Source: Glandiceps talaboti (taxonomy: Eukaryota; Hemichordata; Enteropneusta; Spengelidae). Taken from it: 64,000 bases of DNA. The notes beneath the pieces are model-generated. The model had not been told where the DNA came from. It saw only the letters and a program-made list of their open reading frames with translations, and did not search any database. Below, in pieces: positions 32,463 through 43,605 of the stretch. The stretch spans positions 12,474,546 to 12,538,545 of the forward strand of contig NC_135557.1 of NCBI RefSeq assembly GCF_964340395.1, in the 5' to 3' direction. Within the stretch, counting starts at the first letter, position 1. Each line of letters starts with the position of its first letter. The position numbers and the translations under genes were made by a program.

Positions 32463-35400
32463 ATGATGGATTATCCATATGAGGCATCTGATGAAGCCAG
32501 TGAATCAGAACTCCTGGACAGTAGTCTGTCTCGTTGGCGTGGTGGCTGGAATCCAACGGAAACCAAGGAAAACTTTGACCCAATTCCTCTAGACCTCTAT
32601 ACAGCTTCATCTATTGGTCAATATGATTGTGTACATGCTATTATAGCAAGGTATGTAACAGCTTCATCTATTGGTCAGTATGATTGTGTACATGCTATTA
32701 TAGCAAGGTATGTAACAGCTTCATCTATTGGTCAGTATCATTGTGTACATGCTATTATAGCAAGGTATGTAACAGCTTCATCTATTGGTCAATATGATTG
32801 TGTACATGTGATTATAGCAAAGTATGTAACAGCTTCAGCTATTGGTCAATATGATTGTGTACATAGTATTATAGCAAGGTACAAATGTATGTAACAGCTT
32901 CATCTATTGGTCAGTATCATTGTGTACATGCTATTATAGCAAGGTATGTAACAGCTTCATCTATTGGTCAATTTGATCATGTACAATGTACATTAAAGCA
33001 AGGTATGTGACAGCTTCATCTATTGGTCAGTATTAGAAGACGTTCATTATGCTAGATGACTTTAACTGTGTAACATGCTCAAAGAGCTCATAGAATGCCT
33101 ATGAAACTGCCGTTTTAGAGTGTACATGTATTACAGGTTTTTATCTCCTGATGCTGGACTTCATTATCATGAATATGCAGGAAAGAAATCTGTCACTGTA
33201 TTTTTGAAATTGGTCGCGTTTTGGGGACAGTATTTTGTGAAGATGTTGGTGATATATGCTGGAAGTGTCAAGACACTGACCTGGGATGGAAAATTAGAGT
33301 GGTCTTCCCTTTTAAACTCAGAATACATGAAAAGGGAAGCGAAAGTGGCAATATCGTATTTGCATTAAAATCTTTGGTAGGACATGAAGTAAAACAGGAA
33401 CTTAAGAAAGAAAAAACCCACATTAGTCTACACAAAAGACACAAATAAGAAAACAATAGTGGCACTGAGACAGAAGCATTCCCTAAAGTTCTGGGTATTG
33501 CATAATATTAACCTTTTGTGGTTTTTTTTTCTTTTTTATAGTGGTGAAATTGACTTGAATAAAAAGAACACAGGTGGCTGGACAGCTTTGATGTATGCCT
33601 GTTATATTGGTCATGATAATATAGTCAATTTGTTATTGGATGCTGGAGTGGATGTCAACATTAAGTCAACCAAGGGTCGGACATCGTTAATGTTAGCAGC
33701 TAGCTGTGGTAACGAAAGTGTTGTCTATTTCCTATTACAGGTATGTGTGACAATCATAACTGAAATACCAGTAAATTAAGCATTTGAGGTCAGTTTTAGT
33801 AGTCACCAACGGGCACTGCTATCCGTGTGTGCGTCTGTCTGTCAGTCTGTCCGTCCATCCATCCATCCATCATATGTGTGTGCATTCATCCTCATATCTT
33901 TGGCATGCAACTACTGATTTCAACCAAACCTGGCACAAATGTAACATACTATGTGAGACATATGCACATAACTTTGTTTTACGACTGAAAAAAATATGGC
34001 CGAATGGCAGCCATTTTTTGTTAAATTTCACAAGATCCATCATAACTTTGGAGATATAATAAATTGTGACACCATTCAAGTGCCTACACCCATATTATCA
34101 AATATGATCTTTCTTTTAAGACCTTTATCTTTGACCTTGAAAGTCTCCTTCAAGGACAAATAAGGCAAATTTGGGTTATCTTCATAGCTTTTACAAAGTT
34201 TTCAGAATCAAACATTTCAAGTGATGATGATATTTTAATCATGTCTAATGGCTTTACTATGTTAGTCACATGCATGTCACTTAATTTCATGACCTTGATG
34301 TACCTGTTTAGCAAAATGGCGGCCATATTTGTGATAAAACAGCACAGTTTGCTTGTTTTCTCCAAAAGTTTGATACATTGGACATGATTCAAGTGTCTAC
34401 CCACACATTATCAATGGTAAACTTTCTAATGAGACATTGACCTTTGACCTTGACAAACATTTTCAAGGTGAAATGATCTTTCTTTCTACACTAGCACAAG
34501 AAGTTGAATACACAATTCCAATGCTCCATTTAAATGTCTATACCCATATAAGCAAAAGTAAGCTCTCTTTTTATACCTTGACATTTGACATTGACCTCTA
34601 TTTTCGAGGTCAAATAACAAATTGGTCACTTGAGTACAAAGTTTTGCATCAAGACACACCATTCAAATTTGCACAATAATTTTGCTGTATAACTTGCCAG
34701 TTAAAGGCTTTTTCTTCAATGAAGGCTTGTTATCTTTATTCCATGTTGATGTCCTCTGGGCCAAATTCTCAATTTCATTTCAAAATCATACGCCTACTCT
34801 TTGCTTCTTTTTATCTATACAGGCCGATGCAGATATTGAAGCAGTTGACAGCAGAGGATGGACTGCCTTGTTCCATGCAACCAATGCTGGTCACCAAAAT
34901 ATGGTGAAATTTTTACTAGACAATGGTGCTAATGTAAACCACAGGTTGGTATAGCTATGAAAATACACAACATTTCTATTCCTAAAATATGGTGAAATCT
35001 TTTCTAGACAATGGTGCTAATGTCAACCACAGATTGGTGTAATTGGTCATCAAGACCTGCCCAAATTACCTGAGCAGAGATGAGGAACTATACATTCTTT
35101 CTAAGATCTAAGGATGCATTCTCCATGATCACGTCACTTTGTCACAGGATGATAAACAGCGCCCGGAAATTTCTCTTTATATTTCTCTCAATATTTTTCT
35201 TCGTTGATCATGTATTTTCCTGCTGAGTGAAGAAGATATTGGGGAATTAATACATCAATTTAAAATAATTTTATCTCCACAAACATAAATTATGAAAATT
35301 TTGTTAGAAAAACTGTGGCAAAGTGGAAAGTTAGGACTCATATTTTGAGCACCACAGAACCAGTGATGTAGACACAGGTTGCCATGACGAAGAACAACCA

Positions 35401-38400
35401 TGATATTATAATAATCTTTATTTTCTGTTCAAATACATGTAGCTTGGCTTGTGCATGATTTATACTTGTAGTCAGTGTGAAAGATGAGGCATGATACTGT
35501 AAACCTAGATATTTTCACTACTACAAACAGTCTTCAGCAAGATCTCAAAGACCAATTTTCTCTAATTACCAGACTGTTACATTGTGCTCATGTGCAAGAA
35601 GGCATTTTAGTCACTACTTATTTTTACTAATTACAAGACTGGTACATTGTGTTCATGTGCAAGAAGGCATTTTAGTCACTACTTATTTTTACTAATTACA
35701 AGACTGGTACATTGTGTTCATGTGCAAGAAGGCATTTTAGTCACTACTTATTTTCACTAATTACAAGACTGGTACATTGTGTTCATGTGCAAGAAGGCAT
35801 TTTAGTCACTACTTATTTTTTTTACTAATTACAAGACTGGTACATTGTGTTCATGTGCAAGAAGACACTTTAATAGTCATTTCTTATTTTTGCGTTTTTT
35901 GTTTTCCAGCGAAATTAGCAAAAAATAAATCTTTAGCAAAAATTGCCAGGTTTACAGTTTTTCTGTTTTACTATCATGGTCTACAGGGAACCTCTAGTTG
36001 GTAACAGTGCATTAATGATGGCGGCAGCTGAAGGCCATGAAATTATCGTACAGAATCTATTGCAGTATGTTCAGAATGTAAGTATTTCATATCATTCATA
36101 AAATATTGAACAGCATTGATAACTGCTCAGTTACCATGACAATGAGTCTGTACACAGCAACAAGAGTCCACAATGATAAACTTCAAAAAGTACCCACAAA
36201 ACTAGACATACACAATTTACAAATATTCATTTCCTGTTTGCGTCATAAATCACTGGAACACTTTGCTGAACCATGTGATCATCATGTTCAAAGGACACAA
36301 AAGAATGACATTGATCCGCACTTTCACACGACAAACAGGATCTGAGGGACTTCATTATCTAAGGATAGTTGTCCCGTAATCCACTGAACTGAGCTGATTT
36401 AGTAGTGAAAGATGTACCAGTACATGCACATGTGTGTCTGACTCAATATGTAAATTGTTCACAGAATCTTTGATAAGTTTTACTGGATTCTTTCTCTGAA
36501 TAAGAGTGCAATCTGAATTTCTGAACATTATTCATTACAGCTGTTTTAATGTTGTTTGTAACGCTTGTTGTCCAAGATATAATGACTTATTTGCAATATT
36601 GAACACCCTGAATAGTACTGAATCACCTGTCCATAAACAAGATAAATTTGTGTAGCAGTTCTCATTTGCATACCGTTTGTATGCAGGAATGCAATAAATG
36701 TTTTTGGTATTGCACTGCAATGCAAATACCACTACCGGTACTACTGGTATGCGTCTGCACCGATGCAAGTCATTTCTGGTACATATAGTTGTATGTAATA
36801 ATACCGTGTTACAATTAGTGCATATTAATTACTACAAATGAATATAATTGTCTTCTCCTCCCTTACTTCTGTCAGGGTGTTGAAATAGAAGCTAAGAATT
36901 TCAATGGTGATACAGCAAGGTCATTAGCATTACTGAACGGTTATATGAAGATTGTTAGTTTAATTGATAACCAAAGTTTACCCATATCAACTCTTAGATC
37001 TGAACCTGGTAAGTTTGCCCATATCCACTCTTAGATCTGAATCTGGTAAGTTTGCCCATATCAAGTCTTAGATCTGAATCTGGTAAGTTTACCCACATCA
37101 ACTGTTAAATCTGAGCCCGGTGAGTTTTAGCTATATTTACTAACTTCCTATGGCATAGTTGTTAAAGCATAGGATTAGCAGTCCATAGGTCATTTGTTTG
37201 AATCCCACTGGAAATGGAAGATTATCTGTTTCCGACCCTATTTCAGGGTCATTACACTTATTACTATATTTATAATTATAACAGCTTCTGGAAAACTTTC
37301 TGAAATTCTATTCCACTCTGGAAAGTTATCTTTCTATGATTGATGAAGGGTTAATATACAATGTATATTGTATATACTGCTCTCTGTTGACATATCATAT
37401 CATGACCTAAACTTTCATTTGACACTTTCATATTCAAGATTAAACCATGCAAAAAGTTGCCATTTGGTAAATTTAGTACCATGGTGTTGAGTTTAGTATG
37501 TCTGTGTAATATATGTAATGCTATCTTTTATATTGCTTTTATTTTGACCTGCAAGGACTGTCGTTTTAATTTCCCCTGGTGGGATGAATAAAGTCATTCT
37601 GATTCTGATTCTGAAATGTTGTGACTGATTACTTTCAAATATTGATTATGTTATCGTCAATTCCAAACTGTTTAATTTCACTTTATACAGGTCTTCATGT
37701 GGATGAAGATTTAAGTTCCTCTGAAGAATATTATCATCGGCCAACAAGACCACCAGCACGAAGTCAACGATCACGATCCAAACATGGTAATAGTACGAGT
37801 CCTAGTCTACGAGACGGACCAGAAGCCCTTGCTAGACTAATGCATGAATCCAGGTCTAAGGCTATCACTGATAATAAACTGGCATACTCAAGTAAGTCGC
37901 ACTCAGACTATTTCATACAATTTGATATTATTCCCCACACAGCCACAGAGAACACCACAAGGATTCATAAAATATGCTACATACACTTGCACTCATGCAT
38001 CACAGGATTCTCTGCTAGTATTTATCACAGTACCGACCTGATGAATGCTTATAAGAAAAGATCATAAAAAATTCAGTCAAAGTTTGTTGTTGTTTTTTCT
38101 TCTTTTTTTTAATTATTGTGCTGGGAATTGCTCTCAGGGATTTTCTGTTATACAGACGTATACACACAATCACACACTCAAGTCAATGTGTGAATGTCTC
38201 CAAATGTGTAGAATGGGGATAAATAGAAAATTATTCATGTAGTGGCAGCAGAGAGAATGAGTACTTTTTCACACCCTACATAATTTTAACCTTACGATGT
38301 AGGGAGGAGGGTTATGTTTTAGAGAAAGGAAATTGAAGGGGGGGGGGGGGGGCTACTTTTGAGAAAACAGAAATGAGGAAGGGTCACATTTTAATGCAAC

Positions 38401-41400
38401 AGGCAGTGCTGATTTCCCCCAGCCATTACCCCCTCCCCCTCCCCCTTGTAATTACTGCAGTCTTCTACATTGGTATTCTCAGCCATATTTATTTCTATAA
38501 GGAGTTCACCAATATTGTATAATAAAAATGTCGATAAGTGAACTGTTTGTTATTTCTTTCCTATTTAGATCCCATGGTGCCAAGTGGTTATGTTACATTT
38601 CAGAGTGATGGCTCTGTTACCCAGGATGCAATTTGTAACCGTGATGTCACTTCCCCTATAAGTCCAAGTGAACATGACTTGGATAGTTCTACAGGAAAAG
38701 GTAACTGAAACTCACAAAATTGTTGAAAATTCACAGAATTGTTGAAAATTCACAGAATTGTTGAAATGTAGACAAATTAAAATAACTTGTTCTCAGTTCA
38801 TAGACAGTCATATTTTAAAGGACATGGGCCAACTTCAATATTTTCTATCAAGTTCATAAAATTAAACTTTATCTAGTATCTTTGTAGGTATATGGCTATA
38901 CATGTACATGTATGTGTATGTATTGAAATGAGTGTAACCTCTCCTTGTAGCATTGATACACGTAGACTGATAAAATTCAGTCTAGTTGTGTTGATAAGTA
39001 CACTACTAGTAGTGTAGCATAATACGGTACATGTATTGAAATGAGTGTAACATCTCCATATAGCGTTGATACATTTCAGCATGTCGTGTGCAATTCTCTT
39101 TGATTGTATTGTCAATGTCAGTACTTTGATGCACCCAACATTTCCATCAAAGCATCGTCCATTTGGTTGGTCTAATTTCTTAGCCACAGACGTCAATGAA
39201 AAGCTTGCGATGTTTCGCATTACAGAGTTCTCACTAATACCAGATGTTTGTACTGGCGTTGCCATTTCAGATAACTCTTGGCTTGATCGATACGGTGGTG
39301 GTGACGAACACGAAGAAAGTACACCATTTTGTGTGTCTGGTGCTGTCACCATTAAAAGTAATAGTAGCAGTTGCAGTAGCACTGGTGGACTTGCTGCTGC
39401 ACTTGGACTGCAACAACTCAGTGTTGACAGTGCTGAAGACCTGGACTCTCCTGCAGCACAAACAGCAACAGACACTGTGACTGCAGTTGCTGCAGCACTT
39501 TCAGTTGTAAAGGCGGCTGACGACACAAAACCTGCAATTGTAACGCCAACAAGTAATCAACAAAATAATATTAACACTGTACAAAATGAAGACACTGCCA
39601 GGCAAAATAATAACATGCCACAAACTGCATCATCGAGCATTCCTAGATCTGTTGATAATGTTCCTACATCTGCCGGTAATGTTGCCAGACCTTCCAATAC
39701 TAGTATTTCCAGACCTATCGATGCAAACATTCCTGGACCAGTTGGCACTAATCCCAGACCAGCTGGTACTAATCCCCTGGAAGGAATCAATCTTGATGCC
39801 TACTGTCAAAATTTCAACCAAAACTTGCCAGGAAAGACAGGTGTGGAACCACCATTTAAAGACCTAGGGGAATTATTAGAGAGTTTGAACTTGTCCAAAT
39901 ATAACCATGTATTTGATGAGCAGGATGTAGACCTGAAAATATTCCTCACTTTAACAGATAATGATTTAAAAGAAGTTGGAATCAAGTAAGTGGAATGTAC
40001 ATTATTTGTCAGATATACAGTCTGATTGGTTATTGGACCTCAAGAAATTGCACATATTTTAAGCGCAACTAAAGAAGGGATTTAGAAATGGCTTCCATCT
40101 GTGTGTCCATCCATCCATCTGTCTGTCTGTATGTCTGTGCATAAGCGTATGTCCTGTTATATTTCGTACATGTTTGCAATACACATATCAAGCCAAACCT
40201 GGCACAAAGATGACACTTTAGAGTGGGCATGAGAACATCATTTATTTCTGCCCCGTTATCAACTTTTTAGCTAACTCTTGTAAAGACCTTGACTTGGGAT
40301 TAGTTTATTTTCTGTTGGCCTGTAGTCTAGAAGAACTAACGTTACTACACATGTACACTATTTCGGTTATACCACCATGGCTGTTACTGAGTCAGGATAG
40401 TTGAATAGTGTAGGAGCATAATAGTATTTCAAGACTAAATAGATAGTTAAGAGTGGTCGGCTTGGAATCTGCAGGTTTCACGTTAAAGCTCCGTCACTGC
40501 CATTTGTTTCTGAATGGCTAAAGTCCAAGATTTGAACCCTGATTGTGCCGCCGTCAACCCAGCTGTATAATTGAGGACCTGGTAGGATAGAGGTTGCAAT
40601 GTGAATGTTTTAATCCTATGCGCTTATAAAGGCTGCATTGGATTATATGCTCCCCACGGAGTAGAGGCAGTTATTGTGTCGACCAAGTGTTCATTGTTTT
40701 CATGATGTGTCTTAGTGCTGGGTTAGCCCGTCACTAGCGCAGGGTTAGCTATTGTGTTCCCTATATGATTAACTCTCCAATGTAGTGGTATATACGGAAA
40801 TGGTTCTAAGTTGTTTGTAAAGTGGACATGCAAATAAAAAATTATATTTGTACTCGACAATACAGACATTTTTATACAGTTTTAAGAATTATACACATTC
40901 TAGATGTTGAACCAGAAGTTGGTTGCGGCACCCTACATGGTCTTCAATGTTTAGTTTGTTAGAAACACAGCAAACAACTGCTAAATGTGTTAATGTATCC
41001 ATGATCTGCTGACGGAAATTTCTGTTTGACATAAATTTGTTTGTTTGTTTGTTTGGAGGTTGTTTGGTCCAAGGAGGAAGATGACATCAGCTATTGCTAG
41101 GTGGCACAGTCAAGTCAGGATATTCACCGATACTTTGGAACAAGTATATGCTGACAAAGTAGAAGCTGAAATGCAAGAAATGGCCATTCAACTACACCAG
41201 GTATGTTGAGAAATTGATAAAATCAGGTGCTGAAAAATCGTGCAGCCATATTGATAATTCTCACCGAGCAAGGGGGTATACTCTATACTGGGGCCTACAT
41301 CATACTCGTGGAAGGGAGGGGGCATTCCCTTATTTGACTATATGTATATGTGCCACCCTTTGGAGTACGTTTGTGCCGATTGGTCTAACTTGGGGTCTGT

Positions 41401-43353
41401 TTTCTTCACGCTGAAGAGTCTTAAAGTGGGGGTCCACTCTATATTATTTAAAATATTGCTTGGTCTAAAATTTCCTCCATTTTCCTTTACCAAATAATAA
41501 CTGTGCTATTAATTGCCACAAAATGTTGGCTCCTGATTGGAAAAATCCCCCACTTAACTACATTTTTGTGATCCTGGACTACCATTTCCTTAATATGGAA
41601 CAAATAGTTTGGTTTAAAATTTGATTTACTAAAATCTGTAATGGTCTAAAATGGGGTATTAATTTTTGGTCAAAATGGGTCTAAAATGGGGTCTGAAGTT
41701 GGTAGTGTTAGCTGCACACTACTACCAGAGATGGCCACTGATACTGCCCAGGGGCTTATACGTACGATTGTTGATGAATTGAATGTATGGTACAATTGAA
41801 GACAGTTAACCCTGTTAAATGTCATTTGTGACTTATTTGTGACAGCCAAACAGTGAAAGACAGAGTATATTGTTATGCAAATCATATGAATGAATATGAA
41901 TTATGCAAATGAGCCTCCCTGCTCTCAGAACAATCTGTAGAGAACATTGGAGTTATATTTGTATGTTTTTCTGCTCTCACACGCTACAGGCTACAAGTGA
42001 AGTAGAGAAAGTCAAGGCACAGGTACTTCAAGAGAAAGAATTACGTAATGTGGTAGAAGGATGTCTTATGGAAGATAAGAGGGCATGGCAACATGTACAT
42101 GGACTCTCCATGGAAACCAAAAAGATCTGCTTCGATATCAAACTACTCTATGAAAGTATTAGGCAAGTAGAACTATGGAGTTCAGAATCCAATATGGCCG
42201 CCATACAAGCCCCACAGTACAACCATTTACTATTTAGTATCTTGCATGGACTAATTTGCACTACTTTGATGTACATGTATAATATCGCCCTCTATAGACA
42301 ATATCAGCTACTAGCACTGAACTTGATTGAGTGACCCGGTCGATTACACCGGGGTCTTGACCGGCTTAAAGTAAGCAGTCACATGCTTGGGATAATTTGG
42401 GTGACAGATCCAGTCAAATGCAAGTTGACAGTGTTCACTTGTTCGCGTATGACATCGATCTCCCAATGGATGTAATAAAACGTAAAACTTATATTTCAAC
42501 TCTTATTTTCATATGCAAGTATGTTAGTTTGCTAATTCAAGTAAAATGTATCAGAAATATAAACTTTCCCTCCACCATGTTTGACTATCTGCAACCGAAA
42601 AAATCCATCTTGCTATTTGGGTATCCTCGACAGAATACACCATAATAAACCAAGGGAGCTAATTAAGTCCACCCACTGACCAGACCTTCATGTTAAATAC
42701 CGCCCTCTATAGAACTTGACAATTGCTTACACTGACTATAGACATTCCATTTCAAATACTGCCCTCTATTGACAATGACAAACAAAGTAAGAATATTGTA
42801 ACCTGTAGTCAAACTTGTATATTTTTTGCTAAGTCACTTGACATGCTACTATTGGAAAGAAATACAAATAAAATTTTTTTTCAGGTTTACAATTTTTTTG
42901 CAAAATACTATTTTTTGCAGGTTGTGTCAAGATGAATTGAAAAACAGACTACTCTGTCCCCATGCACAATTCGGTAACTCAGTAGAACACAGAACTATAG
43001 CAAACGTGTCAGCCAATCAAATTCCTGATTTGAATCGGCAACAACTAATGAGAGAACTTGACAGAAAAGGACATGGGAATGCTGTAAAAGACAGGAGATC
43101 ATTGGATGATAGACATGCCAATCAAAAAGGAAAGAAAAGTCCACATTACAAAGATGACCAATCAGCTAGCAGGTCTCAGATGGTGGATTTAACAAGTTTG
43201 AGTGACAGTGAAGTTGTTAGCATGTTGGAACATTACACAAAACAGATGGGAAAAGCCGTTTCCATGGCAACTTTTAACATGGACCAGCTAGTTGGGCAAG
43301 AGAGATCAAGCTATCCTGCAGACTCTGGTGGAGCATTGCAGGAAATGAAATAG
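32463..43353 (+). CDS. ANKS3: ANKS3: ankyrin-repeat and SAM-domain protein 3
   Basis: Scaffold of the ciliary nephronophthisis network; family members bind ANKS6, BICC1 and NEK kinases through ankyrin and SAM domains. Coding exons: 32463-32650, 33542-33740, 34823-34944, 35987-36077, 36876-37008, 37691-37891, 38569-38700, 39184-39985 (39226 is another possible acceptor), 41059-41200, 41990-42162, 42921-43353. Phases agree and total 2,616 bp (871 aa plus TAG). Residues 1-25 include DEASESELLDSSLSRW, then six ankyrin repeats (about 48-240; e.g. GGWTALMYACYIGHDNIVNL, REPLVGNSALMMAAAEGHE). GYVTFQSDGS and RDVTSPI follow, then a Pro/Ser/Asn-rich linker, SAM (about 579-640; FDEQDVDLKIFLTLTDNDLK, FGPRRKMTSAIARWH) and a coiled coil (EAEMQEMAIQLHQ onward). 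Human ANKS3, as I recall it, aligns along nearly the whole length and is about 656 aa; the excess is mainly the linker. Confidence 0.95.
32601..33040 (+). repeat. ANKS3: 57-bp tandem array made from the 3' end of ANKS3 coding exon 1
   Basis: About eight copies of a 57-bp unit (ACAGCTTCATCTATTGGTCA ... ATTATAGCAAGGTATGTA) starting at 32601, 32658, 32715, 32772, 32829, 32894, 32951 and ~33010. The first copy is the real exon end (TASSIGQYDCVHAIIA plus donor AAG|gtatgt at 32651). Copies 1-5 remain open in the same frame and each carries its own donor-like site (gt at 32651, 32708, 32765, 32822, 32879). Use of a later donor would add 19 residues per copy. Confidence 0.92.
33785..34680 (+). repeat. 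Dispersed repeat family F, copy 1
   Basis: CTGTCCGTCCATCCATCC, then AACCAAACCTGGCACAAA, then three loose internal units with CCTTTGACCTTGA... and TTTTCAAGGT or TTTTCGAGGT. The head recurs at 40085-40215 (CCATCCATCCATCTGTCTGT, AGCCAAACCTGGCACAAA). Intronic in ANKS3, non-coding. Confidence 0.6.
34985..35043 (+). repeat. ANKS3: Decayed copy of the 3' end of ANKS3 coding exon 3
   Basis: AAAATATGGTGAAATCTTTT ... CTAATGTCAACCACAGATTG repeats 34897-34947 about 88 bp downstream. The donor GT is changed to AT in the copy, so it cannot be used as a GT donor. Confidence 0.9.
35100..35460. repeat. Dispersed repeat family D, copy 3
   Basis: ATTTTCCTGCTGAGTGAAGA, then GCACCACAGAACCAGTGATG and TAGACACAGGTTGCCATGAC match the blocks at 14530-14700. 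Confidence 0.6.
35495..35975 (+). repeat. Dispersed repeat family C, copy 2, with a 65-bp tandem array
   Basis: Contains five tandem units of ~65 bp (CTAATTACAAGACTGGTACA ... TTTTAGTCACTACTTATTTT) starting at 35562, 35627, 35692, 35757 and 35825. The rest matches 7270-7500. It ends ~10 bp before the acceptor of ANKS3 coding exon 4. Confidence 0.85.
36655..36800 (+). mobile_element. Dispersed repeat family B, end fragment
   Basis: TTGCATACCGTTTGTATGCA, GCACTGCAATGCAAATACCA and GATGCAAGTCATTTCTGGTA match the right end of copies at 7690 and 18935. Intronic in ANKS3. Confidence 0.55.
36977..37124 (+). repeat. ANKS3: 37-bp tandem array made from the 3' end of ANKS3 coding exon 5
   Basis: Four 37-bp units (36977, 37014, 37051, 37088) of TTTGCCCATATC.ACTCTTAGATCTGAATCTGGTAAG type. 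The first is the exon end with donor CCTG|gtaagt at 37009. The other three keep gtaagt, gtaagt and gtgagt donors. 37 is not a multiple of 3, so a later donor would usually change the frame. Confidence 0.93.
37150..37265 (+). mobile_element. tRNA-derived SINE, head fragment
   Basis: TGGCATAGTTGTTAAAGCAT resembles an A box, and GTTTGAATCCCACTGGAAAT a B box plus body start. It matches the SINE at 3610-3990 after the B box (CCGACCC). Intronic in ANKS3. Confidence 0.65.
39184..39985 (+). CDS. ANKS3: ANKS3 coding exon 8: low-complexity linker plus first part of SAM
   Basis: The phase requires one codon base from the previous exon. Acceptors at 39184 (TTTCTTAG|CC) and 39226 (ATTACAG|AG) both satisfy it. 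The exon carries STPFCVSGAVTIKSNSSS and LQQLSVDSAEDLDSP (similar to a Ser-rich region of human ANKS3). A short degenerate Pro/Asn repeat of about 11 residues follows (NVARPSNTS, ISRPIDAN, IPGPVGTN, PRPAGTN), and then the SAM start PFKDLGELLESLNLSKYNHV. Confidence 0.85.
40065..40300 (+). repeat. Dispersed repeat family F, copy 2 (head only)
   Basis: CCATCCATCCATCTGTCTGT and AGCCAAACCTGGCACAAAGA correspond to 33840-33935. Intronic in ANKS3. Confidence 0.55.
40440..40770 (+). mobile_element. Second tRNA-derived SINE type
   Basis: AGTTAAGAGTGGTCGGCTTG followed by GGTTTCACGTTAAAGCTCCG has the layout of degenerate A and B boxes. The body contains ACCTGGTAGGATAGAGGTTG, CGCTTATAAAGGCTGCATTG and GCTCCCCACGGAGT, phrases typical of marine-invertebrate SINEs. 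It differs from the SINE at 3610. Confidence 0.6.
41990..42920 (+). other. ANKS3: GC-AG intron after ANKS3 coding exon 10
   Basis: The exon 41990-42162 ends AGTATTAG and the intron begins GCAAGT, the classic AG|GCAAGT donor of the GC class. The acceptor is TTTTTTGCAG at 42920. Joined, the reading is SIRLCQDELKNRL, matching the human QLRACQAELSSR region. The nearby GTAGAA would break the frame. Without splicing, the frame runs on to a stop at 42334. Confidence 0.82.
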
Positions 43354-43605
43354 CTCCTGATTGGCTAAAAACTCTTATTGTGTCAATAAGGGCCACAGTA
43401 GCCAATCAACATAAGTTTTACATCGCATATGTTGATAATTTTGATCACTGATTGAAGCAAGTAAAAGTGGTAATGGATGTTAAAGGTAACATTTTATTTG
43501 CCGATGTTTGCTTAGTTTTAATAACAGATGTAACTGATTATTTCTAAGTGGTCAGTCAAATGCCTAATTTGCGTATTGTAAGATAGGCAAAATACAATAC
43601 TAATC

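Noticed and set aside
38873-39526. 217-codon minus-strand Ser/Ala-rich frame
   Set aside because: It is the antisense shadow of ANKS3 coding exon 8.
42163-42334. Continuation of the ANKS3 exon to a stop at 42334 as the normal gene end
   Set aside because: The spliced frame through 42921-43353 restores residues conserved with human ANKS3; read-through is at best an isoform.
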